Below, piece after piece: positions 22,986 through 34,896 of a DNA stretch of 64,000 nt; position 1 is the first letter of the stretch, and each line of letters opens with the position of its first letter. Source of the stretch: Nematostella vectensis. Taxonomy: Eukaryota > Cnidaria > Anthozoa > Actiniaria > Edwardsiidae. Location: the NCBI RefSeq assembly GCF_932526225.1, contig NC_064040.1, positions 14,566,494 through 14,630,493 on the forward strand. Reading direction: 5' to 3'. The translations under genes and the position numbers were made by a program. A model generated the notes under the pieces. It did no database searches. It was not told the DNA's origin and saw only the letters and a list, made by a program, of their open reading frames with translations.

Positions 22986-24564
22986 CACTGTAGCGTCATA
23001 ACTAAATAACATTTACTAGATGTTAAAAGGCTTCACTTTATTACGACAGTCGGAGGAGGGATCAAGGAAGGCAGGAAGGAAGAAAACACGTCATTTAGTT
23101 CAGGCCAAATTCGCGAATACCCATCAAGTCAACGTCATCACGCACACTTGTTTTTACCACTTGCACTTTTTTACATTTCATACCATTGAATTTTATTTAC
23201 TTTTTTCCGCGATACAATCCAAAAGCTAAAAAAATCTTGTTCAAGCTACTAGACCGGGAAAGACTGCTACTAATTTTGCATTTAAAGCTTTATTCGTGTG
23301 AACATTATACAAATTGGAGACAAACACGACAAGAGCAAAGCAACTGAAAACAATTTCAGCCTGACGACTGGTAGGTGATGATTTCGAATCCAAAATATCA
23401 ATCAAAAACAAATTATCAAGGCGAACTGCGACCGACTATCCAAACATGAGCAGGTTAAAGGTAACAATCAACAAGGCGTGACACAAATAAGGTCACTTTT
23501 TCACTAAGGTCACAGTTTTTTCTTTGCAAAAAAATGTGATTGATTACTTGGCCCACTGACCTAAAAGTTTTGCAAAACGTAACAGACCCCAAAGTCATGA
23601 CATAGCGTACCTCCAAATAATGTTAATACAAGCAATTGTACATCACCATTTATAGTGTGATCGGATAGCGTTCTTCAAAATATCTCAAAGTTGGCCACGA
23701 AAGCACAGCTTCCACAACACGAATGGACGCCTTGTAAAGACACTCCATTAGAGTACTAGCTGAAAAAACAAACACATATATAATCCATTTAAATGATTGT
23801 TAAAAATTTACCCTGCTAGCTGCGAGCCTGAGGCTTTGAGACCACAGGGTATCAGATTAGTATTCGCTTTACCTTTCAATTGTTGCCGGGTATTTATCCT
23901 TAATTAAACGAGCGCCAATAAAGCACGTAAAAAGCCACGCCCGATAAAGAGCATATTTCAAATAAATGGTATTCAGCCCATTAAACACCGCTGTGAAACT
24001 TCTGGCTCCAGTATGAAAAAGGGGATTAAACAGAATGCAGCGTGTAAGGGTGTGGTGTTTCAGCGCTAAAGGCGTTCTAAGAGGAGCAATAGAATCGCCA
24101 TGTTGGTAAAGAAAACCAGGGAATAGATCAACACAATAATGAGATGGTATTTTTTACACTGAGTAAGTTTTGTTGACGTTTCGAGCTGTAGCCCTTTGAC
24201 GGAGCAAAAAAGACGAAAGCTGGGTTGGGGCTGTCTTTGTCGTGTAGTGTGCGAACAATAGGTAGTAAGCAGACGCTCAAGCCCTTTGCATAGATGATAA
24301 CAATTCCCTTTTCTCGCCTCAGCCACGTTTTCAGGTCTAATTACCTTGTAACCTTGTTTGTTTTGCAACCTGTCCGAGAGAGTAAAGCCATAATAAATAA
24401 ACCAAAAATCACCTCGCTAAACAAATATACTGGTCATTGTGAAACAGAAACCAGGTAGGAAATATCCAAACGGCGTTAATTATTGAAAGCTTGCTTAGCT
24501 AATCCAGCTACAAAAGAGGCCCAAGGAGGCGGGAGACAAGGTTGTTCGTGTACAGTGAACAGTA

Positions 24565-27058
24565 ATGAAGCTGGTTGCTTTGATTTTGGCCGCGTTCGCC
24601 GTGTCTGCGTCTGCAGGTAAGAAAACGAATTCCATAAAATTTTACAGATTCTCTCCAATCAAAAAAGTGTTTTCTACCAGGATGAGTTTCGAATTTGTCT
24701 CAACAATATTTCTGACGATATCTCTTTGTCTGATTCCTTTCGTACCTGGAGTTCAAAACCGCTATCATGTTGAAAACGTTTTCTTGTGTGTTTTATTTTT
24801 GTTATTGTTATTTTTCGTTGTTCGTTTTTTTTTTTTCGTCTCTTAATATTGTTGTGAAAAAATTATTACTCAAGAAAAAACGAACGCCATTTTTTCTATC
24901 CTAGCAAAGTAAAGTGGTAAAAGACCTATTATCTTTAGGATCTCTCACATACTCTTTCAGACTTAAGGTATCAAATAGGTGTGAAGGGATGTGGAACGTA
25001 ATGACATGAACAATAGATCTCTCCCTTACAGGCGCGAGGGAAATAAGAGATCATGAAGAAATTGCCGTTTTTTGTTACCGAGGAATTCTTTTCAGAGACC
25101 TTCACAACTGGCTAAAGATGCTCACATAGACTGTTTTTCTCTTCTGATTACAAGTCATAAAGTTTACAAAGCGCCTGGAGTACGCTCACCTTTAAAAATG
25201 ACAATCATGCAGTTTTTCCAAACAAGGAATGTATTAGTTTCTAAGTGCCCGCGTTGTCAAAAAGGACAATTTTGGGCTGAATTTTCTTGATATGGGGGGT
25301 GGGGGGGGGGTATCGCTCATGAATTGTCATGTCTTGTTTCCTAGAGTCAGATCTTTAGTTGTTTATTTTAATTCACTCTAACGCAGACTTCGCGAAAGAA
25401 GCCCTTCAAGTGCACAATGAGTTGCGAGACACCCACAATGCACCGCCGCTTCGCCTGAGTAGCGCGTTGAGCCGTGGCGCGCAATCCTATGCGCGCAAAC
25501 TTGCGCAAATGGGCTACTTGAAGCATTCAGATAAAAAAACTCGGCCAGGCATCGGTGAAAATCTGATCTACAGGTGTTCATCCGGCCCTGGCGAGGTTCT
25601 GCCTGCAGAGAAAGCCGTGACGGACTGGTAAGCAGTCACGTGACATGTATTGTTTTAATAATAGCTGTTAGCCCCAGTATTTGTTACAAAGCAAATGCAG
25701 TACTGCCGGAGGAAAAGCCCAAAAAAGAATCCGTGAGGGAATGGTAACTTGTCGCATGTTATTCACGGGTTTCATACCCCAACAAATAAGAAGCCGAGTA
25801 GGAATGGTATTCAGTCACGTGTCACATTGGGCCACGTGTTGCTACCTCTCGCTTTGCTTGCATTTCAGTTCTGTATGTTTCAGTTTATAATAACGGTTTT
25901 CAAACCGCCGTGGCGTACTTTGCTATATGCCAAACGCATTATGTGTTTTTTTTTACGTCCGTTCATACAATTTTCTTAAACGCTTGTATATTATCAATGT
26001 CTTGCCAACGCGCAATATCGGATAACATGCGTACTCAATTACGCTTCACATGCAAAAAGAATCATTAAAGAGTCTCGCCTTTGGGCGCCATTTTAACAAA
26101 ATTTGAAGTGTGAGAGAGCATTTCCATCAATATTTTAGGGAATCTATTGCGATATTGTCAAATGAATTTGGTAAATAAAGTATTCAATTATATTGTTTTT
26201 AGATGGATATTGTGAAATTTTGTCACCTGATTTGTTTCCAATGTTGAATAGAGACAGTAAAGGTTACACAAACGGGATTCGCAGCCCATTTTTTTGCTGT
26301 CTGGGAAGATGTTAGACCCCTCGGTTGCTGGGAAAAAACCGTCCCGAATGGTTCCGCTGCCAAATTTGTAGACTCGAACTAGTTGTTCTGGGAATATTTT
26401 GGAGGGGCGCTGGAGCGGATGCTTGGGGAAAAAATCGTCCCGGCCGGTTATACGGGCAATTATTCGTGAGCTAAATTGAGTGCCTAACCACTGCTGGCTG
26501 GAAAAAAAATCCTAACCAATGCTGGCTAAGAATAAAAAGAAATGGTCACTCCAGGGAAAAAGGAACAGATAATTTTTTTCCCACTTTTGAAAATGGATAT
26601 TTTCGGCATGAGAACATATATTCAAACGACGAAATATGCCATTTTAACGTGTTTCGGAAAGGGGGGATCGTTGTATGCCCTTTGTCGTCTGCAGCTAGTT
26701 AAAACCTGATTGCAACTAAACAAGCGACTAGATAACCGGACACAAAGGTCTTATGCAGACGTTTTACGTCCATAGGTATGATGAGATCTGCATGTACAAC
26801 TTCAAACAACCTGGGTACTCTAGCCGTACCGGTCACTTCACCGCGCTGGTGTGGAAAGACACGAAGGAGCTTGGCATCGGCACAGCCACCTCCAAGAAGG
26901 GTCGAATGAATTGTCTGTGGGTGGTGGCGCGCTATAGATCCGGTGGAAACTTCAACAGTAGAGAGTACTTTGAGAGGAACGTCCTGAAAGGGACCTTCCG
27001 ATCCAGTTACTGCAACAACAAAAGTGTCATGGATGAACCGGAAAAGATGGATGAATAG
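24565..27058 (+). CDS. Secreted CAP/SCP-domain protein (GAPR-1/PR-1 like), three exons
   Basis: Exons 24565-24616, 25387-25627 and 26776-27058 join in phase to a 191-residue protein. Residues 1-17 (MKLVALILAAFAVSASA) form a signal peptide, so it should be secreted. The CAP domain follows: VHNELRDTHNAPPL, then LKHSD, GIGENLIY, TDWYDEICMYNF, TGHFTALVWKDT and WVVARYRSGGNF. The four residues of the CAP cavity are present: H64, E75, E101 and H118. The closest recognisable relatives are Golgi-associated PR-1 (GLIPR2) proteins, but those lack a signal peptide. A short Cys-containing C-terminal tail replaces the hinge/CRISP region, so it is a single-domain CAP. Substrate or ligand cannot be told from sequence; CAP proteins include sterol/lipid binders and secreted signalling or venom-like proteins. 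A polyadenylation signal ATTAAA is at 27113. Confidence 0.92.
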
Positions 27059-27464
27059 ATAAGAGAATTAGAAATACTTGTAAAACGGGTATAACAACTA
27101 AGACTTAGACCAATTAAAGTATGGGATAATGTATTGTTTATTTGATTTGTTTTTAACCCCTGGATTTTTGTTTTTCCAGATGCAGCAATTATTCCGATAT
27201 GTTTAAAAGGTCTATACTTATAAATATCTATACTTATAAACATCTGTTTCGCACATTACTTTGTGCTTGAAATTAGGAAATATTCGGCTGGGACCACCCA
27301 GCCCAACCCCTCTACCCCCCCCTCTCCCCCGCCCAGGAATACATGATTATGGTGGTCCGGAAATACATATACACAAAGCTACACAAAGACACATTACATA
27401 TACCGACTCTCGACGACCGACTCTCGGCTTGCGAATCTTTTAAGCAATCATCGTCACGATTAAA
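27059..27464. other. CAP gene 3' flank
   Basis: Holds the CAP gene polyadenylation signal (27113) and a C-rich tract at 27290-27335. No gene is seen. Confidence 0.6.
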
Positions 27465-27526
27465 AGACATGTTGGTCACGATAACAAGAACATAATGCAC
27501 TTAATATATCGATCTGACCAGCATTG
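27465..27526 (+). repeat. 62-bp direct repeat, left flank of retroelement array
   Basis: Starts AGACATGTTGGTCACGATAA and ends CTGACCAGCATTG. An identical copy is at 44731-44792. The element begins immediately after it with the reverse complement of its own 3' end (GTTGTGTAATATTGCC on the plus strand). Best read as a target-site duplication. Confidence 0.9.
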
Positions 27527-27589
27527 TCAGTTGTGTAATATTGCCAACAGCCACACCCGCCACAATTGAAATAAAACTGCTATGATACC

Positions 27590-28228
27590 TTAGTCGTTTG
27601 TAGGGATTCTAGCTCTGACTAAAAAGTCTTTGAGTGATTTCTCCCTTCTGTAAGAGACTATAGGTTGATTAAAGATTCTAGCCGTAAAAGGCTGATCCGT
27701 AATAAGGTGCCAGTGTTTCATTATAATCTTTTTAAGATTCGGTATAGCCGGGTTGAATCTCGTGACAAATGGTAAGATTCGTTTGTAAGATGCCTTTTTG
27801 CTTTTAAGCGCATTTAACCTGTCTGTGAACTTAACACTCGTCAGAATTGTTGTTATGAAATCGCTCGGGTAACTGCGTTCTAGAAGGCGATCGGTAAAGT
27901 TGCGAATTTCGGTTTTGAAGGAGGCGAGTGAGGAGTTTGTTCTCAACAGGCGTAGGCCTTCTCCCTTGACAAAACCCTTCTTATTACTAAGAGGGTGACA
28001 AGAGGAAAAATGCGTGTACTGAAAGGTTTCAGTTGGCTTAAAGTGTGTACGGACATCAAGGATATTAGAATCCATGAATCTTTCGCCTTTAAAAACTTCT
28101 GTATCGAGGAAGGTGATGGTTTCCTGTGACAACTCGTGCGTGAATTTAATAGTCGGGTGGAAATCATTCGCAAAGTTTAAGAAACTTTTGAGGCAAACAT
28201 GGCATCTGTACATGTTTGCCTCAATCAT
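27590..28228 (-). pseudogene. Penelope-like reverse transcriptase, C-terminal fragment (inverted copy)
   Basis: An open frame of 212 codons reads as the end of a Penelope-type RT. Conserved features include HPTIKFTHEL, TITFLDTEVF, HFKPTETFQYTHFSS, CHPLSNKKGF, ERSYPSDFI, ILPFVTRFNPAIPNL and SLKDFLVRARIP. The catalytic palm with its YxDD-type motif and the GIY-YIG endonuclease are absent, so it is 5'-truncated and incomplete. After the stop, another frame reads NCGGCGCW, possibly the Cys-rich linker seen before GIY-YIG in this family. It is inverted relative to the array, a common arrangement at Penelope insertion ends. It is better preserved than the array units and probably represents a second subfamily. 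Confidence 0.85.
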
Positions 28229-29052
28229 CTGTACTGCAGATATGTCCTAAATAACTCTAAGAAACTTAACATGCACAAAGAAAGCGCTTATGTCAGGTCG
28301 AACAACGCTCCTATAGACGTGAAACATTAAAGAACGACAAATTCCACCACAAAGACATATAATATGTCACCTAAGGTTTTTGTCACCTCATAAACCACGT
28401 CTAGTGTATATCGTCCTCCGTAGATCCAATTCTGCGGCATATAACGCTTAAGCAAAAGTGTAATCTCAAAGACACTACGCACTTTATTTACTTCATCAGA
28501 AGTCTATAAAAGGGCGAAAGATTCATTGATTTAAATGTCCTTGATGTCCATAGCTTACTGAAACTTTTCAGTACACGCATTCTCTCCTCTTGCCACCCTC
28601 TTAGTTATAAGAAGGGTTTGTGTCTAGGGAGATGGCCAACGTCCGTTGAGAACAAATTCCTCACTTGCCACCTTCTAAGCCGAAATTCGCAACTTATTCT
28701 AGATACGGTTACGCGATTTCACAACATACATTACGGCGAGTGTTGAATTCACGGACAGGCAAAATGCGTTCTGAGGCAAACATGGCATCTAATAAACGAA
28801 TCTAAACATTTTGTCATGAGGTTCCACCCGGCTAAACAGAATCTTTTGAAGATTCTTATAAAAAACTGGCAACTTATCACAGATCTCAGCCTCATACGGC
28901 TAGAATCTTTAATGAACCTATAGTCTGTTATAGAAAGGAGAAACCGCTTATAGACTTTTAAGTCAGAGCTACAATCTCCCATAAAGGACTAGGTATCAAA
29001 GCAGATTTATTTGCAATTGTGGCGGGTGTGGCTGTTGGCAATATTACACAAC
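28229..29052 (+). mobile_element. Partial first plus-oriented array unit
   Basis: Corresponds to the 3' 824 bp of the 1501-bp unit, from CTGTACTGCAGATATGTCC to GGCAATATTACACAAC. It lacks the hammerhead-like region. The degenerate RT segment is recognisable by GAAAGATTCATTGATTTAAA and CACCCTCTTAGTTATAAGAAG, which parallel the better-preserved inverted copy. Confidence 0.85.
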
Positions 29053-30553
29053 TGACTTGCTTAGACTACGGTCTTAAACTCCACGGCCCCCGTAACGCGA
29101 AAGCCTTTCGAGGATTCACCCACAATTGATCTAGGTAGCCGGACGTTTTTGTACCAGTCCACATACCAATATAAATTTGCAGACAAGTCGAGGGAATGCA
29201 AAAATCTTCCTGATACAAATATCTGTCTATTTTTGCTTCCTATGGTTTAACAATAGCGCTGCCACGCGACCGTGTCACCGACAATAGGCCTTTTGTTTTC
29301 GAAACATAGCCTACCTTAAAATGACGCGGATCGAAATAGTGTAAAACGCTAGATAGCCAATCACCGACTAGTCACTTCAATTAAAGATTCGTCCGACCTC
29401 TGATATATAAACGGGCCCGTGACATCATGTCTCAATCCGCTAATCGAGCATACTTTACGAAGTCCTCATTAGCAACCTAGCGAAAAACAACTGACGAAGG
29501 TCTCTTCATTAAGAGTCCGAAACCGGTCTTGTAAACGCTATAACCGCCCGCCGATTTTTCATCAAACGATGACATCGGAAGGCACCTTAGACGAGATGAG
29601 CGAGCCCTCTCTCAGAAAAAGCCAGATTTAGCCAAAGTGCACTTTGAATTCTACGAGTTACAGTGGCGATTCTCGGCAGCCTCAAATCTTCCTGTTTGAT
29701 TTTAAGAAATCTATTAAAACAGGAGTGAGCTGTACTGCAGATATGTCCTAAATAACTCTAAGAAACTTAACATGCACAAAGAAAGCGCTTATGTCAGGTC
29801 GAACAACGCTCCTATAGACGTGAAACATTAAAGAACGACAAATTCCACCACAAAGACATATAATATGTCACCTAAGGTTTTTGTCACCTCATAAACCACG
29901 TCTAGTGTATATCGTCCTCCGTAGATCCAATTCTGCGGCATATAACGCTTAAGCAAAAGTGTAATCTCAAAGACACTACGCACTTTATTTACTTCATCAG
30001 AAGTCTATAAAAGGGCGAAAGATTCATTGATTTAAATATCCTTGATGTCCATAGCTTACTGAAACTTTTCAGTACACGCATTCTCTCCTCTTGCCACCCT
30101 CTTAGTTATAAGAAGGGTTTGTGTCTAGGGAGATGGCCAACGTCCGTTGAGAACAAATTCCTCACTTGCCACCTTCTAAGCCGAAATTCGCAACTTATTC
30201 TAGATACGGTTACGCGATTTCACAACATACATTACGGCGAGTGTTGAATTCACGGACAGGCAAAATGCGTTTTGAGGCAAACATGGCATCTAATAAACGA
30301 ATCTAAACATTTTGTCATGAGGTTCCACCCGGCTAAACAGAATCTTTTGAAGATTCTTATAAAAAACTGGCAACTTATCACAGATCTCAGCCTCATACGG
30401 CTAGAATCTTTAATGAACCTATAGTCTGTTATAGAAAGGAGAAACCGCTTATAGACTTTTAAGTCAGAGCTACAATCTCCCATAAAGGACTAGGTATCAA
30501 AGCAGATTTATTTGCAATTGTGGCGGGTGTGGCTGTTGGCAATATTACACAAC
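29053..30553 (+). mobile_element. Array unit, 1501 bp (type example)
   Basis: Order within the unit: TGACTTGCTTAG start; TATATAAACGGGCCCGTGAC promoter-like box at about 29404; hammerhead-like motif at 29478-29540; non-coding stretch; degenerate RT region from about 30005 with FVMRFHPAKQNLLK readable in one frame before stops; common 3' end. The next two units (30554-32054, 32055-33555) are the same with a few substitutions. Confidence 0.85.
29478..29540 (+). ncRNA. Hammerhead ribozyme-like motif, array copy 1
   Basis: Type I layout. Stem I: UAGCG with CGCUA and ACAA with UUGU, with an internal loop. Core: CUGACGA (29491-29497) and GAAA (29519-29522). Stem II: GGUCUCUU with AAGAGUCC (one U-U mismatch), loop CAUU. 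Stem III side is the self-complementary CCGG, as in dimeric-type hammerheads, followed by UC, so cleavage is predicted after C29528. One extra A (29498) sits between the core and stem II. Penelope-like elements are known to carry hammerheads. Activity is inferred only. Confidence 0.75.
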
Positions 30554-30978
30554 TGACTTGCTTAGACTACGGTCTTAAACTCCACGGCCCCCGTAACGCG
30601 AAAGCCTTTCGAGGATTCACCCACAATTGATCTAGGTAGCCGGACGTTTTTGTACCAGTCCACATACCAATATAAATTTGCAGACAAGTCGAGGGAATGC
30701 AAAAATCTTCCTGATACAAATATCTGTCTATTTTTGCTTCCTATGGTTTAACAATAGCGCTGCCACGCGACCGTGTCACCGACAATAGGCCTTTTGTTTT
30801 CGAAACATAGCCTACCTTAAAATGACGCGGATCGAAATAGTGTAAAACGCTAGATAGCCAATCACCGACTAGTCACTTCAATTAAAGATTCGTCCGACCT
30901 CTGATATATAAACGGGCCCGTGACATCATGTCTCAATCCGCTAATCGAGCATACTTTACGAAGTCCTCATTAGCAACC

Positions 30979-31041
30979 TAGCGAAAAACAACTGACGAAG
31001 GTCTCTTCATTAAGAGTCCGAAACCGGTCTTGTAAACGCTA
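30979..31041 (+). ncRNA. Hammerhead ribozyme-like motif, array copy 2
   Basis: Identical to the motif at 29478, 426 bp after the previous unit end. Confidence 0.75.
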
Positions 31042-32479
31042 TAACCGCCCGCCGATTTTTCATCAAACGATGACATCGGAAGGCACCTTAGACGAGATGA
31101 GCGAGCCCTCTCTCAGAAAAAGCCAGATTTAGCCAAAGTGCACTTTGAATTCTACGAGTTACAGTGGCGATTCTCGGCAGCCTCAAATCTTCCTGTTTGA
31201 TTTTAAGAAATCTATTAAAACAGGAGTGAGCTGTACTGCAGATATGTCCTAAATAACTCTAAGAAACTTAACATGCACAAAGAAAGCGCTTATGTCAGGT
31301 CGAACAACGCTCCTATAGACGTGAAACATTAAAGAACGACAAATTCCACCACAAAGACATATAATATGTCACCTAAGGTTTTTGTCACCTCATAAACCAC
31401 GTCTAGTGTATATCGTCCTCCGTAGATCCAATTCTGCGGCATATAACGCTTAAGCAAAAGTGTAATCTCAAAGACACTACGCACTTTATTTACTTCATCA
31501 GAAGTCTATAAAAGGGCGAAAGATTCATTGATTTAAATATCCTTGATGTCCATAGCTTACTGAAACTTTTCAGTACACGCATTCTCTCCTCTTGCCACCC
31601 TCTTAGTTATAAGAAGGGTTTGTGTCTAGGGAGATGGCCAACGTCCGTTGAGAACAAATTCCTCACTTGCCACCTTCTAAGCCGAAATTCGCAACTTATT
31701 CTAGATACGGTTACGCGATTTCACAACATACATTACGGCGAGTGTTGAATTCACGGACAGGCAAAATGCGTTTTGAGGCAAACATGGCATCTAATAAACG
31801 AATCTAAACATTTTGTCATGAGGTTCCACCCGGCTAAACAGAATCTTTTGAAGATTCTTATAAAAAACTGGCAACTTATCACAGATCTCAGCCTCATACG
31901 GCTAGAATCTTTAATGAACCTATAGTCTCTTATAGAAAGGAGAAACCGCTTATAGACTTTTAAGTCAGAGCTACAATCTCCCATAAAGGACTAGGTATCA
32001 AAGCAGATTTATTTGCAATTGTGGCGGGTGTGGCTGTTGGCAATATTACACAACTGACTTGCTTAGACTACGGTCTTAAACTCCACGGCCCCCGTAACGC
32101 GAAAGCCTTTCGAGGATTCACCCACAATTGATCTAGGTAGCCGGACGTTTTTGTACCAGTCCACATACCAATATAAATTTGCAGACAAGTCGAGGGAATG
32201 CAAAAATCTTCCTGATACAAATATCTGTCTATTTTTGCTTCCTATGGTTTAACAATAGCGCTGCCACGCGACCGTGTCACCGACAATAGGCCTTTTGTTT
32301 TCGAAACATAGCCTACCTTAAAATGACGCGGATCGAAATAGTGTAAAACGCTAGATAGCCAATCACCGACTAGTCACTTCAATTAAAGATTCGTCCGACC
32401 TCTGATATATAAACGGGCCCGTGACATCATGTCTCAATCCGCTAATCGAGCATACTTTACGAAGTCCTCATTAGCAACC

Positions 32480-32542
32480 TAGCGAAAAACAACTGACGAA
32501 GGTCTCTTCATTAAGAGTCCGAAACCGGTCTTGTAAACGCTA
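32480..32542 (+). ncRNA. Hammerhead ribozyme-like motif, array copy 3
   Basis: Same sequence and same position in its unit as the copy at 29478. Confidence 0.75.
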
Positions 32543-33555
32543 TAACCGCCCGCCGATTTTTCATCAAACGATGACATCGGAAGGCACCTTAGACGAGATG
32601 AGCGAGCCCTCTCTCAGAAAAAGCCAGATTTAGCCAAAGTGCACTTTGAATTCTACGAGTTACAGTGGCGATTCTCGGCAGCCTCAAATCTTCCTGTTTG
32701 ATTTTAAGAAATCTATTAAAACAGGAGTGAGCTGTACTGCAGATATGTCCTAAATAACTCTAAGAAACTTAACATGCACAAAGAAAGCGCTTATGTCAGG
32801 TCGAACAACGCTCCTATAGACGTGAAACATTAAAGAACGACAAATTCCACCACAAAGACATATAATATGTCACCTAAGGTTTTTGTCACCCCATAAACCA
32901 CGTCTAGTGTATATCGTCCTCCGTAGATCCAATTCTGCGGCATATAACGCTTAAGCAAAAGTGTAATCTCAAAGACACTACGCACTTTATTTACTTCATC
33001 AGAAGTCTATAAAAGGGCGAAAGATTCATTGATTTAAATATCCTTGATGTCCATAGCTTACTGAAACTTTTCAGTACACGCATTCTCTCCTCTTGCCACC
33101 CTCTTAGTTATAAGAAGGGTTTGTGTCTAGGGAGATGGCCAACGTCCGTTGAGAACAAATTCCTCACTTGCCACCTTCTAAGCCGAAATTCGCAACTTAT
33201 TCTAGATACGGTTACGCGATTTCACAACATACATTACGGCGAGTGTTGAATTCACGGACAGGCAAAATGCGTTTTGAGGCAAACATGGCATCTAATAAAC
33301 GAATCTAAACATTTTGTCATGAGGTTCCACCCGGCTAAACAGAATCTTTTGAAGATTCTTATAAAAAACTGGCAACTTATCACAGATCTCAGCCTCATAC
33401 GGCTAGAATCTTTAATGAACCTATAGTCTGTTATAGAAAGGAGAAACCGCTTATAGACTTTTAAGTCAGAGCTACAATCTCCCATAAAGGACTAGGTATC
33501 AAAGCAGATTTATTTGCAATTGTGGCGGGTGTGGCTGTTGGCAATATTACACAAC

Positions 33556-33842
33556 TTAAATGCGCTTAAAAGCAAAAAGGCATCTTACAAACGAATCTTA
33601 CCATTTGTCACGAGATTCAACCCGGCTATACCGAATCTTAAAAAGATTCTAATGAAACACTGGCACCTTATTACGGATCAGCCTTTTACGGCTAGAATCT
33701 TTAATCAACCTATAGTCTCTTACAGAAGGGAGAAATCACTCAAAGACTTTTTAGTCAGAGCTAGAATCCCTACAAACGACTAAGGTATCATAGCAGTTTT
33801 ATTTCAATTGTGGCGGGTGTGGCTGTTGGCAATATTACACAA
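33556..33842 (+). mobile_element. Better-preserved Penelope-like 3' fragment inside the array
   Basis: Reads in plus orientation LNALKSKKASYKRILPFVTR through FLVRARIPTND and ends in the element 3' terminus. It is nearly identical to the last 290 bp of the inverted copy at 27527-28228 rather than to the degenerate units. It marks the boundary between the two sequence subgroups of the array. Confidence 0.85.
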
Positions 33843-34408
33843 CAAATAAATATCTGTCTATTTTTGCTTCCTATGGTTTAACAATAGCGCTACCACGCGA
33901 CCGTGTCACCGACAATAGGCCTTTTGTTTTCAAAACATAGCCTACCTTAAAATGACGCGGATCGAAATAGTGTAAAACGCTAGATAGCCAATCACCGACT
34001 AGTCACTTCAATTAAAGATTCGTCCGACCTCTGATATATAAACGGGCCCGTGACTTCATGTCTCAATCCGCTAATCGAGCATACTTTACGAAGTCCTCAT
34101 TAGCAACCTAGCGAAAAACTTTGCTTTTGAGGCAAACATGGCATCTAATACACGAATTTAAACATTTTGTCATGAGGTTCCACCCGGCTAAACAGAATCT
34201 TCTAAAGATTCTTATAACAAACTGGCAACTTATCACGGATCTCAGCCTCATACGGCTAGAATCTTTAATGAACCTATAGTCTGTTATAGAAAGGAGAAAC
34301 CGCTTATAGACTTTTAAGTCAGAGCTACAATCTCCCATAAAGGACTAGGTATCAAAGCAGATTTATTTGCAATTGTGGCGGGTGTGGCTGTTGGCAATAT
34401 TACACAAC
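33843..34408 (+). mobile_element. Truncated array unit with internal deletion
   Basis: Begins within the unit at ATATCTGTCTATTTTTGC and jumps from CCTAGCGAAAAAC (stem I of the hammerhead) straight to the RT tail (TTTTGAGGCAAACATGG). The ribozyme core and about 900 bp are lost. Confidence 0.85.
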
Positions 34409-34833
34409 TGACTTGCTTAGACTACGGTCTTAAACTCCACGGCCCCCGTAACGCGAAAGCCTTTCGAGGATTCACCCACAATTGATCTAGGTAGCCGGAC
34501 TTTTTTGTACCAGTCCACATACCAATATAAATTTGCAGACAAGTCGAGGGAATGCAAAAATCTTCCTGATACAAATATCTGTCTATTTTTGCTTCCTATG
34601 GTTTAACAATAGCGCTACCACGCGACCGTGTCACCGACAATAGGCCTTTTGTTTTCGAAACATAGCCTACCTTAAAATGACGCGGATCGAAATAGTGTAA
34701 AACGCTAGATAGCCAATCACCGACTAGTCACTTCAATTAAAGATTCGTCCGACCTCTGATATATAAACGGGCCCGTGACTTCATGTCTCAATCCGCTAAT
34801 CGAGCATACTTTACGAAGTCCTCATTAGCAACC

Positions 34834-34896
34834 TAGCGAAAAACAACTGACGAAGGTCTCTTCATTAAGAGTCCGAAACCGGTCTTGTAAACGCTA
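34834..34896 (+). ncRNA. Hammerhead ribozyme-like motif, array copy 4
   Basis: Same motif as at 29478, in the first unit of the right subgroup. Confidence 0.75.

Larger units (their letters stand above)
20770..24564. other. Intergenic region between GTF2E2 and the CAP gene
   Basis: After the GTF2E2 polyadenylation signal I see no convincing gene. Open frames on both strands at 21943-22541 overlap each other and match no family I know. The region holds two inverted copies of a MITE-like repeat (separate entries). There are no long open frames with clear splice sites. Confidence 0.55.
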
